Shown in pieces: positions 26,433 through 34,851 of a stretch of DNA of 64,000 nt. Within the stretch, counting starts at the first letter, position 1; each line of letters opens with the position of its first letter. This stretch comes from RFTU01 sp046094505. Its GTDB lineage: Bacteria > Pseudomonadota > Gammaproteobacteria > Burkholderiales > Burkholderiaceae_C. Both the position numbers and the translations under genes were made by a program. The notes beneath the pieces are model-generated. The model had not been told where the DNA came from and made no database searches. It worked only from the letters and a program-made list of their open reading frames with translations. The DNA is taken from NCBI GenBank assembly GCA_046094505.1, contig JBJTHN010000026.1, forward strand, positions 1 through 64,000, in the 5' to 3' direction.

Positions 26433-27296
26433 TCAGTGGGGATGGATCACCCGGTTCCTCAAGGCCTCCCAAACGGGTTGCAAGGCGCCTGGAAGGTCGG
26501 GCAGCGACCCCAGGTCGGTGTGGCTTTCCTCGGGTGAGTGGAAGTCGCTGCCGCGTGACGCGTAGAGCCCGAACTCCTGGGCCATCTCGGCGTACTTCAC
26601 ATACTCGGCTGCCGTGTGGCTGCCGGTGACCACCTCCACACCCTTTCCACCGTGGGCTTTGAATTCACTGAACAAGGCGTACTCCTGCGTGGGGGTGGTG
26701 CGGTAGCGGGCGGGGTGGGCCAGGATGGCCATGCCCCCGGCACCGTTGATCCACGATACCGCGTCGCCCAGCGCCGCCCACCGATGCGGCACAAACCCAG
26801 GCTTGCCTTCGGTCAAGTAATGCCGAAACACCTCATGGGTGCTGGAACACACGCGCGCTTCGACCAGGAAGCGGGCGAAGTGGGTGCGTGAAATCAGGTC
26901 GGGGTTGCCCACATACTGCAGCGCGCCTTCAAAGGCCCCCTTGATGCCCACGGCCGCCAGCTGTTCGGCCATTTCACGCGCGCGGTTCTCCCGGCCACCG
27001 CGTGTGGCCTGCAAGCCCGCCTTCAACCGTGCGTCATCGGGGTCCACGCCCAAACCCACGATGTGCACGGTCAAGCCGGCGAAGGTGACGGAGATTTCCG
27101 TGCCGGTCAGGTAGGGCAGGCCCTGCTTGGCCGCAGCAGCCATGGCGCGGTGTTGCCCGCTGAGCTCGTCGTGGTCGGTCAGCGCCCACAGCTCCACACC
27201 GTTGGCCTTGGCCCGCACGGCCAGGGCCTCGGGGGTGAGGGTGCCATCGGAGATGTCCGAGTGACAGTGCAGGTCGGCGTTGGTCAAAATGTTCAC
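26433..27296 (-). CDS. rnm: PHP domain phosphoesterase (RNase AM / nucleoside 3',5'-bisphosphate phosphatase type)
   Basis: The 287-residue protein has all PHP metal motifs: NADLHCHSDISDGTLTPEAL at residues 6-25, WALTDHDELSG, TGTEISVTF, MAILAHPARY and RGSDFHSPEESH. A three-metal PHP site of this form is found in YciV/TrpH (Rnm), which trims 5' ends of rRNA and hydrolyses 3',5'-bisphosphonucleotides. The length is typical. It precedes the YciO-like gene on the minus strand, the same pairing as yciV-yciO in enterobacteria. The neighbourhood supports the Rnm assignment over other PHP enzymes. Confidence 0.88.
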   Translation of the reverse strand: MNILTNADLHCHSDISDGTLTPEALAVRAKANGVELWALTDHDELSGQHRAMAAAAKQGLPYLTGTEISVTFAGLTVHIVGLGVDPDDARLKAGLQATRGGRENRAREMAEQLAAVGIKGAFEGALQYVGNPDLISRTHFARFLVEARVCSSTHEVFRHYLTEGKPGFVPHRWAALGDAVSWINGAGGMAILAHPARYRTTPTQEYALFSEFKAHGGKGVEVVTGSHTAAEYVKYAEMAQEFGLYASRGSDFHSPEESHTDLGSLPDLPGALQPVWEALRNRVIHPH

Positions 27297-27439
27297 CCGC
27301 CGATGTTATCGGGCCTGCGCCGCTTTGGCTTGAGGGCACGCCCATGCGTCGAGCAAGGGGTCATCGCCCGGTTTTGGGCACACCAGTGCCTGGATGAACA
27401 TGCCCGTGCCCAGCCCTTCGGACCTCCCCCGCGTTCAAT

Positions 27440-27815
27440 CAGCGGGGCCCAAGCCCGTCGGTGCGCCACCTCAACCTTGGCGGAGGCTTTGGTGTGCCCA
27501 ATTTCCCCGGTGACCAGGCCTTGGATCTGGCGCCCATCGCGCAGAACCTGGCCGACCTGGTGGAGCAGGCTGCGCGCGACACGCCCCAGGCCCACTTGGT
27601 GTTGGAGTTGGGCTGCACCACCACTTGGCCGCCTCGGGCAACTTCGGTCAGGTGGTGCGCCGCAACTATCCGGTGTGCTCTTGGCCGACCGCATGGCCTT
27701 GGCCCGCGCCGATGTGGGCGACCTGGTGATTGTTTTCCAGTCGGGAGCCTATGGCGCCAGCGCCAGCCCACAAGCGTTCCTGGGCCACCCCCGCGTGGCG
27801 GAGGCCCTGGTGTAG
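27440..27815 (+). pseudogene. Broken PLP-dependent decarboxylase (ornithine/DAP decarboxylase family, exosortase-associated type)
   Basis: Three plus-strand frames carry consecutive pieces of one protein. SVRHLNLGGGFGVPNFPGDQ and ...LAPIAQNLADLVEQAARDTPQAHLVLELG lie in one frame to about 27613. HHHLAASGNFGQVVRRNYPV is in the next frame (27616-27674). LADRMALARADVGDLVIVFQ and SGAYGASASPQAFLGHPRVAEALV lie in the third (27675-27815, ending in TAG). The GGGFG and SGAYG motifs are those of alanine-racemase-fold decarboxylases, and the wording resembles the exosortase-A-associated subgroup. The N-terminal half, with the PLP Lys, and a piece of the middle are gone. Two frameshifts and a deletion make it a pseudogene. 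Confidence 0.75.
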
Positions 27816-27885
27816 ACCTGCCGGCGGCCCACGGCCTTCGGCCCACGGCACGGCGTACGGGGCTCGACAGCCGAGCCCAGCCGTC

Positions 27886-29655
27886 TCAATCCAGGCGCTG
27901 TGCCACCACCACCATTTGCGCGCTCAAGCGGCCCTGCCATTCATTGACTTCCAGCCGGTAGGCCAACACCGCTTCGTCGGGTACCGCCTGGGTTCGTTGA
28001 AACCAGATCGCCTCGCGCGGCGCAGCCCGGGGGTCCCCTGCGGGCCTGACGCTGAGCTTGAGGTGCTTCTCACCCACCACCCGTTGGTGCAGTACCTGCA
28101 CCCGTTCGCAAAACACCGGCGCTTCAAAGCCCTGGCCCCACACCTGTGCGTCCAGAAGCTGCGCCACTTCGGCGTTGAAGGACTCCGGTGGCAGCGCGCC
28201 ATCGATGCGCAAGCGCCGCTGCAGGGTGGCCTCGTCCAGCCATTCGCCGGCCACTTGCGCCAAGGCTTTTGAAAAGGTTTCGAAGGCATCGGGGGCCAGG
28301 CTGCAGCCGGCGGCCATCGCATGCCCGCCAAAACGCACCAGGGCCTGCGGGTGCCGCTTGCTGATCAGGTCCAAGGCATCGCGAAGGTGGAAGCCTTCGA
28401 TGGACCGGCCCGAGCCCTTGAGCAGTCCGTCCTGGCCGCGCGCGAAGACGAACACGGGGCGGTGCAGGCGGTCCTTGAGCCGGCCAGCCAGGATACCCAC
28501 CACACCCTCATGGAACTGAGGGTGGAACAGGCTGAGCGCGGCCTGGGCGTTCGGCCCAGTCGACCCGACGTCCACAGTACCCATCAGCTCTTCGGCGCGC
28601 TCACGCATGCCGTCTTCCACCGAACGGCGCTCACGGTTGATACCGTCCAGTGTCTGCGCCAGCTCGGCCGCGCGGACGGGGTCGTCGGTGGTCAGGCACT
28701 CGATGCCCAGCGTCATGTCCGACAGGCGTCCCGCCGCGTTGATGCGTGGGCCCAATGCGAAGCCAAAGTCTTGCGCACGCGCCTGCTGCGGGTTGCGACC
28801 GGCCACGGCAAACAAAGCGGCCAGGCCGGCCTGCAGTCGGCCGCTGCGGATGCGCTTGAGGCCCTGTGCCACCAAGCGGCGGTTGTTGGCGTCCAGCCGC
28901 ACCACATCGGCCACGGTCCCCAAGGCCACCAGGTCCAGCAGTTCAATCAAGCGGGGCTGGGTGTGTTCATCAAACTGGCCGCGCCGGCGCAGTTCGCTGC
29001 GCAGGGCCAGCAACACATAGAACATCACGCCCACGCCGGCCAGGTGCTTGCTCGAAAACGTGCAGTGCGCTTGGTTGGGGTTGACGATGACATCGGCAGC
29101 GGGCGTGTCTGCGGCGGGCAGGTGGTGGTCGGTCACCAAGACCTGCAGGCCACGGGCCCGCGCATGCGCCACACCCTCTACGCTGGCGATGCCGTTGTCC
29201 ACCGTGATCAACAGCTCAGGCGGCGCAGCCGCGTGGCGCTCCAGCGCCAGGTCCACGATCGCAGGTGTCAGGCCGTAGCCGTGCACACTGCGATCGGGCA
29301 CCACGTAGTGCAGCGCATCCGCGCGCGCGCCCAACATCTTCAAGCCGCGAAGGGCCACCGCACAAGCGGTGGCGCCGTCACAGTCGTAGTCGGCCACCAC
29401 GCACATTCGTCGGCCTTGCGCGATTGCGTCGGCCAACAGCGTGGCGGCACGGTCTGCATTCGTCAGCTGCTGCGGCGGAATCAGGTGCTGGAAGTGGTCG
29501 TCGAGCTCTTGTGGGTCACGCACCCCGCGCGCTGCGTACAGGCGCGCCAACAGCGGGTGGATGCCGGCCTGCTCCAGCTGGTGCGCTGCGCGCGGTGGAA
29601 CCTCGCGGGCCACCAGGGCCAGCGCGGCTGACGGGGTGCTGGCTTCGGCGTTCAC
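27886..29655 (-). CDS. recJ: Single-stranded-DNA-specific exonuclease RecJ
   Basis: The 589-residue protein has the RecJ layout: the DHH domain with CVVADYDCDGATACAVALRG, LLITVDNGIASVEG and VLVTDHHLPAADTPAADVIVNPNQ, then the DHHA1 region with VVGILAGRLKDRLHRPVFVFA and RSIEGFHLRDALDLI...RFGGHAMAAGCSL, and the C-terminal OB-like domain. It degrades single-stranded DNA 5' to 3' in recombination and mismatch repair. The open frame extends far upstream, but that part is antisense-like to the next gene. The GTG at 29655, with GGAG seven bases upstream, overlaps the preceding stop as GTGA. Confidence 0.96.
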   Translation of the reverse strand: MNAEASTPSAALALVAREVPPRAAHQLEQAGIHPLLARLYAARGVRDPQELDDHFQHLIPPQQLTNADRAATLLADAIAQGRRMCVVADYDCDGATACAVALRGLKMLGARADALHYVVPDRSVHGYGLTPAIVDLALERHAAAPPELLITVDNGIASVEGVAHARARGLQVLVTDHHLPAADTPAADVIVNPNQAHCTFSSKHLAGVGVMFYVLLALRSELRRRGQFDEHTQPRLIELLDLVALGTVADVVRLDANNRRLVAQGLKRIRSGRLQAGLAALFAVAGRNPQQARAQDFGFALGPRINAAGRLSDMTLGIECLTTDDPVRAAELAQTLDGINRERRSVEDGMRERAEELMGTVDVGSTGPNAQAALSLFHPQFHEGVVGILAGRLKDRLHRPVFVFARGQDGLLKGSGRSIEGFHLRDALDLISKRHPQALVRFGGHAMAAGCSLAPDAFETFSKALAQVAGEWLDEATLQRRLRIDGALPPESFNAEVAQLLDAQVWGQGFEAPVFCERVQVLHQRVVGEKHLKLSVRPAGDPRAAPREAIWFQRTQAVPDEAVLAYRLEVNEWQGRLSAQMVVVAQRLD

Positions 29656-30623
29656 CGCTGGGCTCCACCTGGGGGTTGGTCCACCTGCTGCAGCCAGTGG
29701 GCCAAGGGGCGGGTGCGCGGCGGCGGCAAGATCGTGCGTGCCAGGGCGCCCCGCCATCCAGCCGGCAGGCGCCGCATGGTGAAGGCCTGTGCAGCGTGGC
29801 GCCCGCACAGGACGAGGGTCGGCTCGGCTTGCCCGGCGGGCGGAGGCGGCAAGGCGGCGTCGACCCACGCTTGCACGGCCGCATTGGCCTGAACCCAGGG
29901 CAGGACCACCGGCTGGTGAAGGGCGGGCGCGAGGCCTTGACCGCTGCCCGCAGCCGATCCTGCGTGGTCCAACCACAGCGAATTCACCGTGGGTTCTCCC
30001 CTCGCTTCCCGGTCTTGGTTGACCGGATGCCCGTGCAGCACCATCTGCGCTTCGTTCTGCAGACGGCGCAGCAGCCGAGAGGCGCTCAGCGGGGTACGTC
30101 CTTGCCAACGCTGCACGGAGTCGCCCTCGGCACGCAGTCGGCTTGCACAGGAAAGGCCTTGCAGGCTCTCGTGACCCAGTCGCCAGTGCAGCGGGCCGTG
30201 CCAATGCAGCTGAACCGATTCGCTGTCGAACAAGGGACGGATCGAATCGAACAGGGCCCGCGACTGCGCTTGGCCCAATCGCAGTTCCGAAGGCGGCATC
30301 AGGGTGATGCGGTCGGCGCCCACGACACCATGAAACGGACTCAGGCGGGCCCACGCGGCTCCAGACGTGTCGCCCAAGGACCAGGCCTGCAGGGGCAGCC
30401 GTCCATCATCTTCAGCCCTCAGGGGGCGGTTCCAGATCAGCCGTGCCAGCGCCCGCTCGGCCAGGGTGTTCAAGGCCTCCTCTTCTTCCTGCAGGTCCCA
30501 CGCGGGCACCAGGCGCGTGGCCAGGGGGCTCCAACGCTCCAGCAAGGCCTCCCAGGGGCTGTCTTGAGGCGACTCAGGCACGGTGCCGCCTTGGGCTGCT
30601 GGGGTCATCAAGATCAGGTGCAT
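29652..30623 (-). CDS. RpfE-like / phosphoglycerate-mutase-like conserved protein upstream of recJ
   Basis: The 323-residue cytoplasmic protein belongs to the conserved group (COG4255, RpfE type) that sits directly upstream of recJ in beta- and gammaproteobacteria, including the rpf cluster of Xanthomonas. Visible landmarks are SPFHGVVGADRITLMPPSELRLGQAQSRALFDSIRPLF, the basic segment LLRRLQNEAQMVLHGHPVNQ and NSLWLDHAG, which corresponds to the NSLW(L/F)WG-type motif of relatives annotated as phosphoglycerate mutase-like. No phosphatase metal site is obvious, so enzymatic activity is uncertain. It is coupled to recJ by a 4-bp GTGA overlap and divergent from lolC. Confidence 0.72.
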   Translation of the reverse strand: MHLILMTPAAQGGTVPESPQDSPWEALLERWSPLATRLVPAWDLQEEEEALNTLAERALARLIWNRPLRAEDDGRLPLQAWSLGDTSGAAWARLSPFHGVVGADRITLMPPSELRLGQAQSRALFDSIRPLFDSESVQLHWHGPLHWRLGHESLQGLSCASRLRAEGDSVQRWQGRTPLSASRLLRRLQNEAQMVLHGHPVNQDREARGEPTVNSLWLDHAGSAAGSGQGLAPALHQPVVLPWVQANAAVQAWVDAALPPPPAGQAEPTLVLCGRHAAQAFTMRRLPAGWRGALARTILPPPRTRPLAHWLQQVDQPPGGAQR

Positions 30624-30677
30624 GGCGCAATTATCCCGATGCCCTCGGGCAGAATCGCGCACATGTGGGGTTTGAAC

Positions 30678-31937
30678 ATGCCATTCGAGCTGCAGGTGGG
30701 CTGGCGCTACACGCGCTCCGGCCGTGCCGGGCGCCGCAATGGCTTCATATCCTTCATCTCCGGCGTGTCCATGATGGGCATCGCCTTGGGGGTGGCCGCG
30801 CTGATCATCGTGTTGTCGGTGATGAACGGCTTTCAAAAGGAGGTCCGCGACCGGATGCTGGGCGTGATTCCGCACGTCGAGTTGATGGCGGCCGATGGTC
30901 AAGCCCTGCCCGATTGGCAGGCGCTGGCCCGGGCCGCGGCCCAGGCCCCCGGTGTGGGGTCGCAACTGCAGGGTTCAGCGCCGTATGTGGTGTCGCAAGT
31001 CCTGCTGGCCCGCGGCCAGGACATGCGCGGTGTGGTGCTGCGCGGGGTGGACCCCGCGCATGAAGGCCAGGTGACCGAGCTGGCACGCAGCCAGCCCGCG
31101 TTGGTGCAGCGCTTGGAGCCGGGGCAGTGGCACGTGCTGCTCGGTGCGGAGATTGCGCGCCAACTGGGTGTGACCGAAGGCTCGGCTCTCACGCTGATCA
31201 CCCCGGGTGGTCAAGTCACGCCTGCAGGCGTGCTGCCCCGGCTCAAGACGGTGCGCGTGGCGGGCCTGTTCGAGTCGGGCCACTACGAATTCGACAGCAC
31301 CCTGGTGCTGATGCATCTGGACGATGCGGCGCGGCTGCTGCGCGTGCAGGGCCCCACCGGCGTGCAACTGCGGCTGCAGGATCAGCAAGCCGCGCGCGCG
31401 GTGGCAGCGCAGCTGCAGCAGCACCTGGGCCCAGAGGTGGCGGTGCGCGACTGGACCCGCACCAACGGCAACTGGTTCGACGCGGTGCAGTTGGAAAAGC
31501 GGCTGATGTTCATCATCCTCACCCTGATCGTGGCCGTGGCAGCCTTCAACCTCGTGAGTACCCTGGTGATGACGGTGACCGACAAGCAGGCTGACATCGC
31601 CATCTTGCGCACCTTGGGCGCCAGCCCGCGCTCGATCATGGCCATCTTCATGGTGCAGGGCGCCACGGCCGGCGTGGCCGGCACCGCAGCGGGTGTGGGC
31701 TTGGGGCTGCTCGTGGCCTTTCATGTGGACACGATCGTGCCGGCGCTGGAGCGCCTGCTGTCCACCAGTTTTCTGCCGGCTTCGATCTATGTGATCAGCC
31801 GCATGCCCAGCGACCCGCAGTGGGGCGACATCGTGCCCATTGCGATCGTCTCGCTGGTGCTGGCCTTTCTGGCCACCCTCTACCCCAGTTGGCGCGCCTC
31901 ACGCGTCCAACCGGCTCAGGCGCTGCGCCATGAGTGA
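30678..31937 (+). CDS. lolC: Lipoprotein-releasing ABC transporter permease LolC/LolE
   Basis: The 419-residue protein has one N-terminal transmembrane helix (FISFISGVSMMGIALGVAALIIVLSVMNGFQKEVRDRMLGVIPHV), a large periplasmic domain, and three C-terminal helices (FIILTLIVAVAAFNLVSTLVMTV, a middle segment around AIFMVQGATAGVAGTAAGVGLGLLVAF, and IVPIAIVSLVLAFLATLYPSWRA). It extracts lipoproteins from the inner membrane for LolA. TDKQADIAILRTLGASPRSIM is the cytoplasmic coupling helix region. ATGs at 30663 and 30678 are both possible; the second has a purine-rich leader and matches relatives better. Its stop overlaps lolD by 8 bp. Only one permease gene is present, so a LolF-like homodimer is likely. 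Confidence 0.95.
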   Translation: MPFELQVGWRYTRSGRAGRRNGFISFISGVSMMGIALGVAALIIVLSVMNGFQKEVRDRMLGVIPHVELMAADGQALPDWQALARAAAQAPGVGSQLQGSAPYVVSQVLLARGQDMRGVVLRGVDPAHEGQVTELARSQPALVQRLEPGQWHVLLGAEIARQLGVTEGSALTLITPGGQVTPAGVLPRLKTVRVAGLFESGHYEFDSTLVLMHLDDAARLLRVQGPTGVQLRLQDQQAARAVAAQLQQHLGPEVAVRDWTRTNGNWFDAVQLEKRLMFIILTLIVAVAAFNLVSTLVMTVTDKQADIAILRTLGASPRSIMAIFMVQGATAGVAGTAAGVGLGLLVAFHVDTIVPALERLLSTSFLPASIYVISRMPSDPQWGDIVPIAIVSLVLAFLATLYPSWRASRVQPAQALRHE

Positions 31938-32676
31938 GGCCCCTGACGACCGCGCATCGGCCGCACCCGCATCGGCAGCCGACTCGGTGGTGATCGAGGC
32001 GCGCGAGGTTTCCCGGCGCTATGCCGAGGGTGCCTTGGACGTCTCGGTGTTGGAGGGCGTGGACCTGCAGGTCCGGCGCGGCCACAGCCTGGCGCTGGTG
32101 GGTGCCTCGGGCTCGGGCAAGAGCACGCTGCTGCACCTCTTGGGCGGGCTGGACCGGCCTTCGGCGGGTTCGGTTCACCTGATGGGCCGCGATTGGGCGG
32201 CCATGGGGGTGGCGCAGCAAGGCGCCTGGCGCAACCAGCACCTGGGTTTTGTGTACCAGTTCCATCACCTGCTGGCCGAGTTCACCGCCTTGGACAACGT
32301 GGCCATGCCGCTGCGCATTCGGCGCATGGACTTGGCCTCTGCGCGGCAGCAAGCCCAGCAGGCGCTGGAAGCGGTGGGATTGGGCCCGCGAGCGGGCCAT
32401 CGCCCCTCCGAGCTCAGCGGGGGCGAGCGCCAGCGCGTGGCGGTGGCGCGTGCCTTGGTGACCGGCCCGGCCTGCCTGCTGGCCGACGAGCCCACGGGCA
32501 CCCTGGACCGCCGCACCGCAGAGGCGGTCTTCGAGCTGCTGTTGCGGCGAACCCGAGAAGAGGGCGCGGCGCTGTTGGTGGTCACGCACGATGAGCAGCT
32601 GGCCCGCCGATGCGACGATCGCTTGCTGCTGGTGGGCGGGCGATTGGCTGCTTCGAACCATGGTCCCGTGGATTGA
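31930..32676 (+). CDS. lolD: Lipoprotein-releasing ABC transporter ATPase LolD
   Basis: The 248-residue ATPase has Walker A LVGASGSGKSTLLHLLGGLD, a Q-loop FVYQFHHLLAEFTALDNVAMPL, the signature LSGGERQRVAVARALV, Walker B CLLADEPTGTLD and the H-loop VVTHDEQLARR. FHHLLAEFTALDN is diagnostic for LolD, which powers lipoprotein release with LolC. The start overlaps the lolC stop, and the 3' end overlaps tatD by 17 bp. The whole run to 34239 looks like one translationally coupled operon. Confidence 0.96.
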   Translation: MSEAPDDRASAAPASAADSVVIEAREVSRRYAEGALDVSVLEGVDLQVRRGHSLALVGASGSGKSTLLHLLGGLDRPSAGSVHLMGRDWAAMGVAQQGAWRNQHLGFVYQFHHLLAEFTALDNVAMPLRIRRMDLASARQQAQQALEAVGLGPRAGHRPSELSGGERQRVAVARALVTGPACLLADEPTGTLDRRTAEAVFELLLRRTREEGAALLVVTHDEQLARRCDDRLLLVGGRLAASNHGPVD

Positions 32677-33490
32677 CACGCATTGCCACCTGGACGCGCC
32701 GGAGTTCGCACACGATGTGGCCGACGTGGTGAGCCGGGCGCATGCGGTGGGCGTGCGCGGCCTGGTGGTGCCGGCCGTGCGGGTGCAGGACGCCGCGCGC
32801 GTTCGATCACTGGCCCATGCGTTTGGTGCCGCATACGCCCTGGGCATCCACCCCCTGGCTGTGCCACAAGCCGCCGAAGCCGACCTGCAAGCCCTGGCTG
32901 AGCAGTTGGACGAATGGCGCGACGACCCGCGCCTGGTGGCGGTGGGTGAAATCGGTTTGGATCATTTTGTGCCGGGTCAGGATTTGGCGCGCCAGGAGCG
33001 GTTCTACGAGGCCCAGTTGCGGATGGCCCATCAGCTGAAGTTGCCCGTGATCTTGCATGTGCGACGCTCGGCCGATGCCTTGCTCAAAGGCCTGCGCCGC
33101 TGCCGCGTGATGGGTGGTATTGCCCATGCCTTCAATGGCAGCCACCAACAGGCCAAGGCCTTCGTGGAACTGGGCTTTGCCCTGGGCTTCGGGGGCACCT
33201 TGACCTTCGAGCGTTCGCGTCAGATTCGCCGCTTGGCGGTGGACCTGCCAGCGCAAGCCCTGGTGCTGGAAACCGACGCGCCCGACATTGCGCCGCAGGG
33301 GCTGTACCGCCCAGCCGCCGTTCGCAACGCCCACCCACCGGTGCGCAACGAGCCGGCGCAGGTGCCCCAGATCGGACAGGTCTTGGCTGATCTGCGGGGC
33401 TGGAGCGTGGCTCAAACGGCCAGCCTCACCGCAGCCAATGCCCACCGGGTCTTGCCGCGCCTGTCGCAATTGCCGGGAATGCCCGTGTGA
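32660..33490 (+). CDS. TatD family metal-dependent hydrolase
   Basis: The 276-residue TIM-barrel hydrolase has the TatD metal ligands IDTHCHLD (residues 5-12), VGEIGLDHF, LPVILHVRRS, GIAHAFNGSHQQA and LVLETDAPDI. Members are 3'-5' DNA/RNA exonucleases or deoxyribonucleases. The segment LDHF replaces the more common LDYY, and the barrel is otherwise complete. The start overlaps lolD by 17 bp and the stop overlaps the next gene as GTGA, so expression follows lolCD. Confidence 0.92.
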   Translation: MVPWIDTHCHLDAPEFAHDVADVVSRAHAVGVRGLVVPAVRVQDAARVRSLAHAFGAAYALGIHPLAVPQAAEADLQALAEQLDEWRDDPRLVAVGEIGLDHFVPGQDLARQERFYEAQLRMAHQLKLPVILHVRRSADALLKGLRRCRVMGGIAHAFNGSHQQAKAFVELGFALGFGGTLTFERSRQIRRLAVDLPAQALVLETDAPDIAPQGLYRPAAVRNAHPPVRNEPAQVPQIGQVLADLRGWSVAQTASLTAANAHRVLPRLSQLPGMPV

Positions 33491-34239
33491 GCCGAAGCGC
33501 CGCGCAAGACCTTCCCATGGTCACCGTGTCCGAGCATGCAGGGGTGCGCTACCTGCACCTGGACACCCCCTGGGTGCAGGGGGCCATGCGCTTATCCAAA
33601 CCCGATGCCATCGAACTGGAATACGTGCGGCGCATGTTGGCTGCCCTGCTGTGGCGGCCCAGCGAGGCGCTGGGCCAGGGACAGGCGGTGCAGCTGGGCC
33701 TGGGTGCTGCGGCCTTGACGCGGTTCACACACGGGCGTTTGGGGCTGCGCACCACCGCCGTGGAACTCAACCCGGCGGTGATCCGGGCTTGCAGGATGTG
33801 CTTTCGCTTGCCGGCGGACGATGCACGCTTGACGGTCTTGTGCGAGGACGCCGGCGCCTGGATCGCACGCGCCCAACGCCGCAGCAGCATCGACCTGCTG
33901 CAGGTGGACCTTTACGACCACGAGGCCGCCGCGCCCGTGCTGGACTCGGAAGCCTTTTATGCCGATTGCCGGACCGCTTTGGCGCCAGGCGGCGTGATGG
34001 CCGTGAACCTCTTTGGGCGCTTGTCGAGCTTTGAGCGCAGCGCCCAGCGCCTGGCTGCGGCGTTTGGGCGTGACCAGGTCTGGCGGGTGCAGGCCACCCG
34101 GGAGGGCAACACCGTGGCGGTCGCCACCCGTGGGGTGGAGGTTCCCGGGCGGGCCGAGCTGAAGGCCCGTGCCCAGTTCATCGAAGACCAGTGGGGCCTG
34201 CCCGCGGGCCAGTGGCTCAGGATGATCCGGCCTCTTTAG
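33487..34239 (+). CDS. Spermidine synthase-like methyltransferase-fold protein
   Basis: The 250-residue protein resembles the catalytic half of spermidine synthases: MRLSKPDAIELEYVRRMLAALLW, the nucleotide-binding segment VQLGLGAAALTRFTHGRLGLRTTAVELNPAVIRACRMCF, CEDAGAWIARAQRRSSIDLLQVDLYDHEAAAP, and LAPGGVMAVNLFG. The Asp of the GGGDG motif is missing (LGLGAAA), so the putrescine aminopropyl reaction is doubtful. Many bacteria have such spermidine-synthase-like proteins of unknown role. It starts with GTG overlapping the tatD stop by 4 bp and closes the lolCD-tatD run. Confidence 0.8.
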   Translation: MSRSAAQDLPMVTVSEHAGVRYLHLDTPWVQGAMRLSKPDAIELEYVRRMLAALLWRPSEALGQGQAVQLGLGAAALTRFTHGRLGLRTTAVELNPAVIRACRMCFRLPADDARLTVLCEDAGAWIARAQRRSSIDLLQVDLYDHEAAAPVLDSEAFYADCRTALAPGGVMAVNLFGRLSSFERSAQRLAAAFGRDQVWRVQATREGNTVAVATRGVEVPGRAELKARAQFIEDQWGLPAGQWLRMIRPL

Positions 34240-34365
34240 CGGCCCTGGGCACGCGGAAGGTGCCGGTGCCGCGAGTGCGTGTAAACCACACCGGGGTCAG
34301 GGTTGGGTCTGCCTAGAATTTGTGGCATTCACGCGCCGTTTTCCGGCGCACGGAGGTGTTTTGAC

Positions 34366-34839
34366 ATGAAGATCAAGAGCCAGCAGGACTTCTGGTCCGG
34401 CTTGATATTCCTGGTGACCGGTGCGCTGTTCGCTTGGGGCGCCATCGCCAACTACAGCTTTGGGTCCTCGGCACGGCCTGGCCCCGGTTACTTTCCCTTC
34501 GGCCTGGGTGTGATCCTGGCGCTGTTGGGGGCCTTCATCCTGTTTGAGGCGCTCACCATCGAAACCGAAGACGGCGAGCCGGTGGGTGACATTGCCTGGA
34601 AGCCCCTGCTGGTCATCCTCAGCTCGGTGGCCCTGTTTGGCCTGATGCTGCCCTTGGTGGGCATGTTCATTTCGCTGCCGGTGCTGGTGATCTTCTCCAG
34701 TTGGGCCAGCCAAGAGTTCACCTGGAAAGGAACCTTGGCCAGCGCCGTGTTCCTGACCGGATTCTCCTGGTTGGTCTTCATCAAAGGCTTGGGTTTGACG
34801 ATTCCGCTGCTGCCGGCCTTCCTGCAGTTCGCCAGCTAA
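34366..34839 (+). CDS. tctB: Tripartite tricarboxylate transporter small membrane subunit TctB
   Basis: The 157-residue membrane protein has four hydrophobic helices: FWSGLIFLVTGALFAWGAI, YFPFGLGVILALLGAFILFEAL, WKPLLVILSSVALFGLMLPLVGMFISLPVLVIFSSW, and a last segment TLASAVFLTGFSWLVFIKGLG. SARPGPGYFPFGLG after helix one is the family signature of TctB. It pairs with TctA in the inner membrane. The ATG at 34366 follows GGAGG; an upstream frame from 34303 is not TctB-like. A TctC-type gene does not accompany it; the Bug proteins at 1060 and 2113 are 31 kb away. Confidence 0.93.
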   Translation: MKIKSQQDFWSGLIFLVTGALFAWGAIANYSFGSSARPGPGYFPFGLGVILALLGAFILFEALTIETEDGEPVGDIAWKPLLVILSSVALFGLMLPLVGMFISLPVLVIFSSWASQEFTWKGTLASAVFLTGFSWLVFIKGLGLTIPLLPAFLQFAS

Positions 34840-34851
34840 GGGGTACACAAG

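Noticed and set aside
29655..30354. An N-terminal extension of recJ by about 230 codons
   Set aside because: It is in frame but overlaps the upstream conserved gene in another frame and lacks RecJ similarity; the GTG at 29655 with a good Shine-Dalgarno fits better.
29265..30677. A long N-terminal extension of lolC
   Set aside because: The extension is antisense to the recJ and rpfE-like genes and is not LolC-like; the LolC N-terminal helix begins at 30678.
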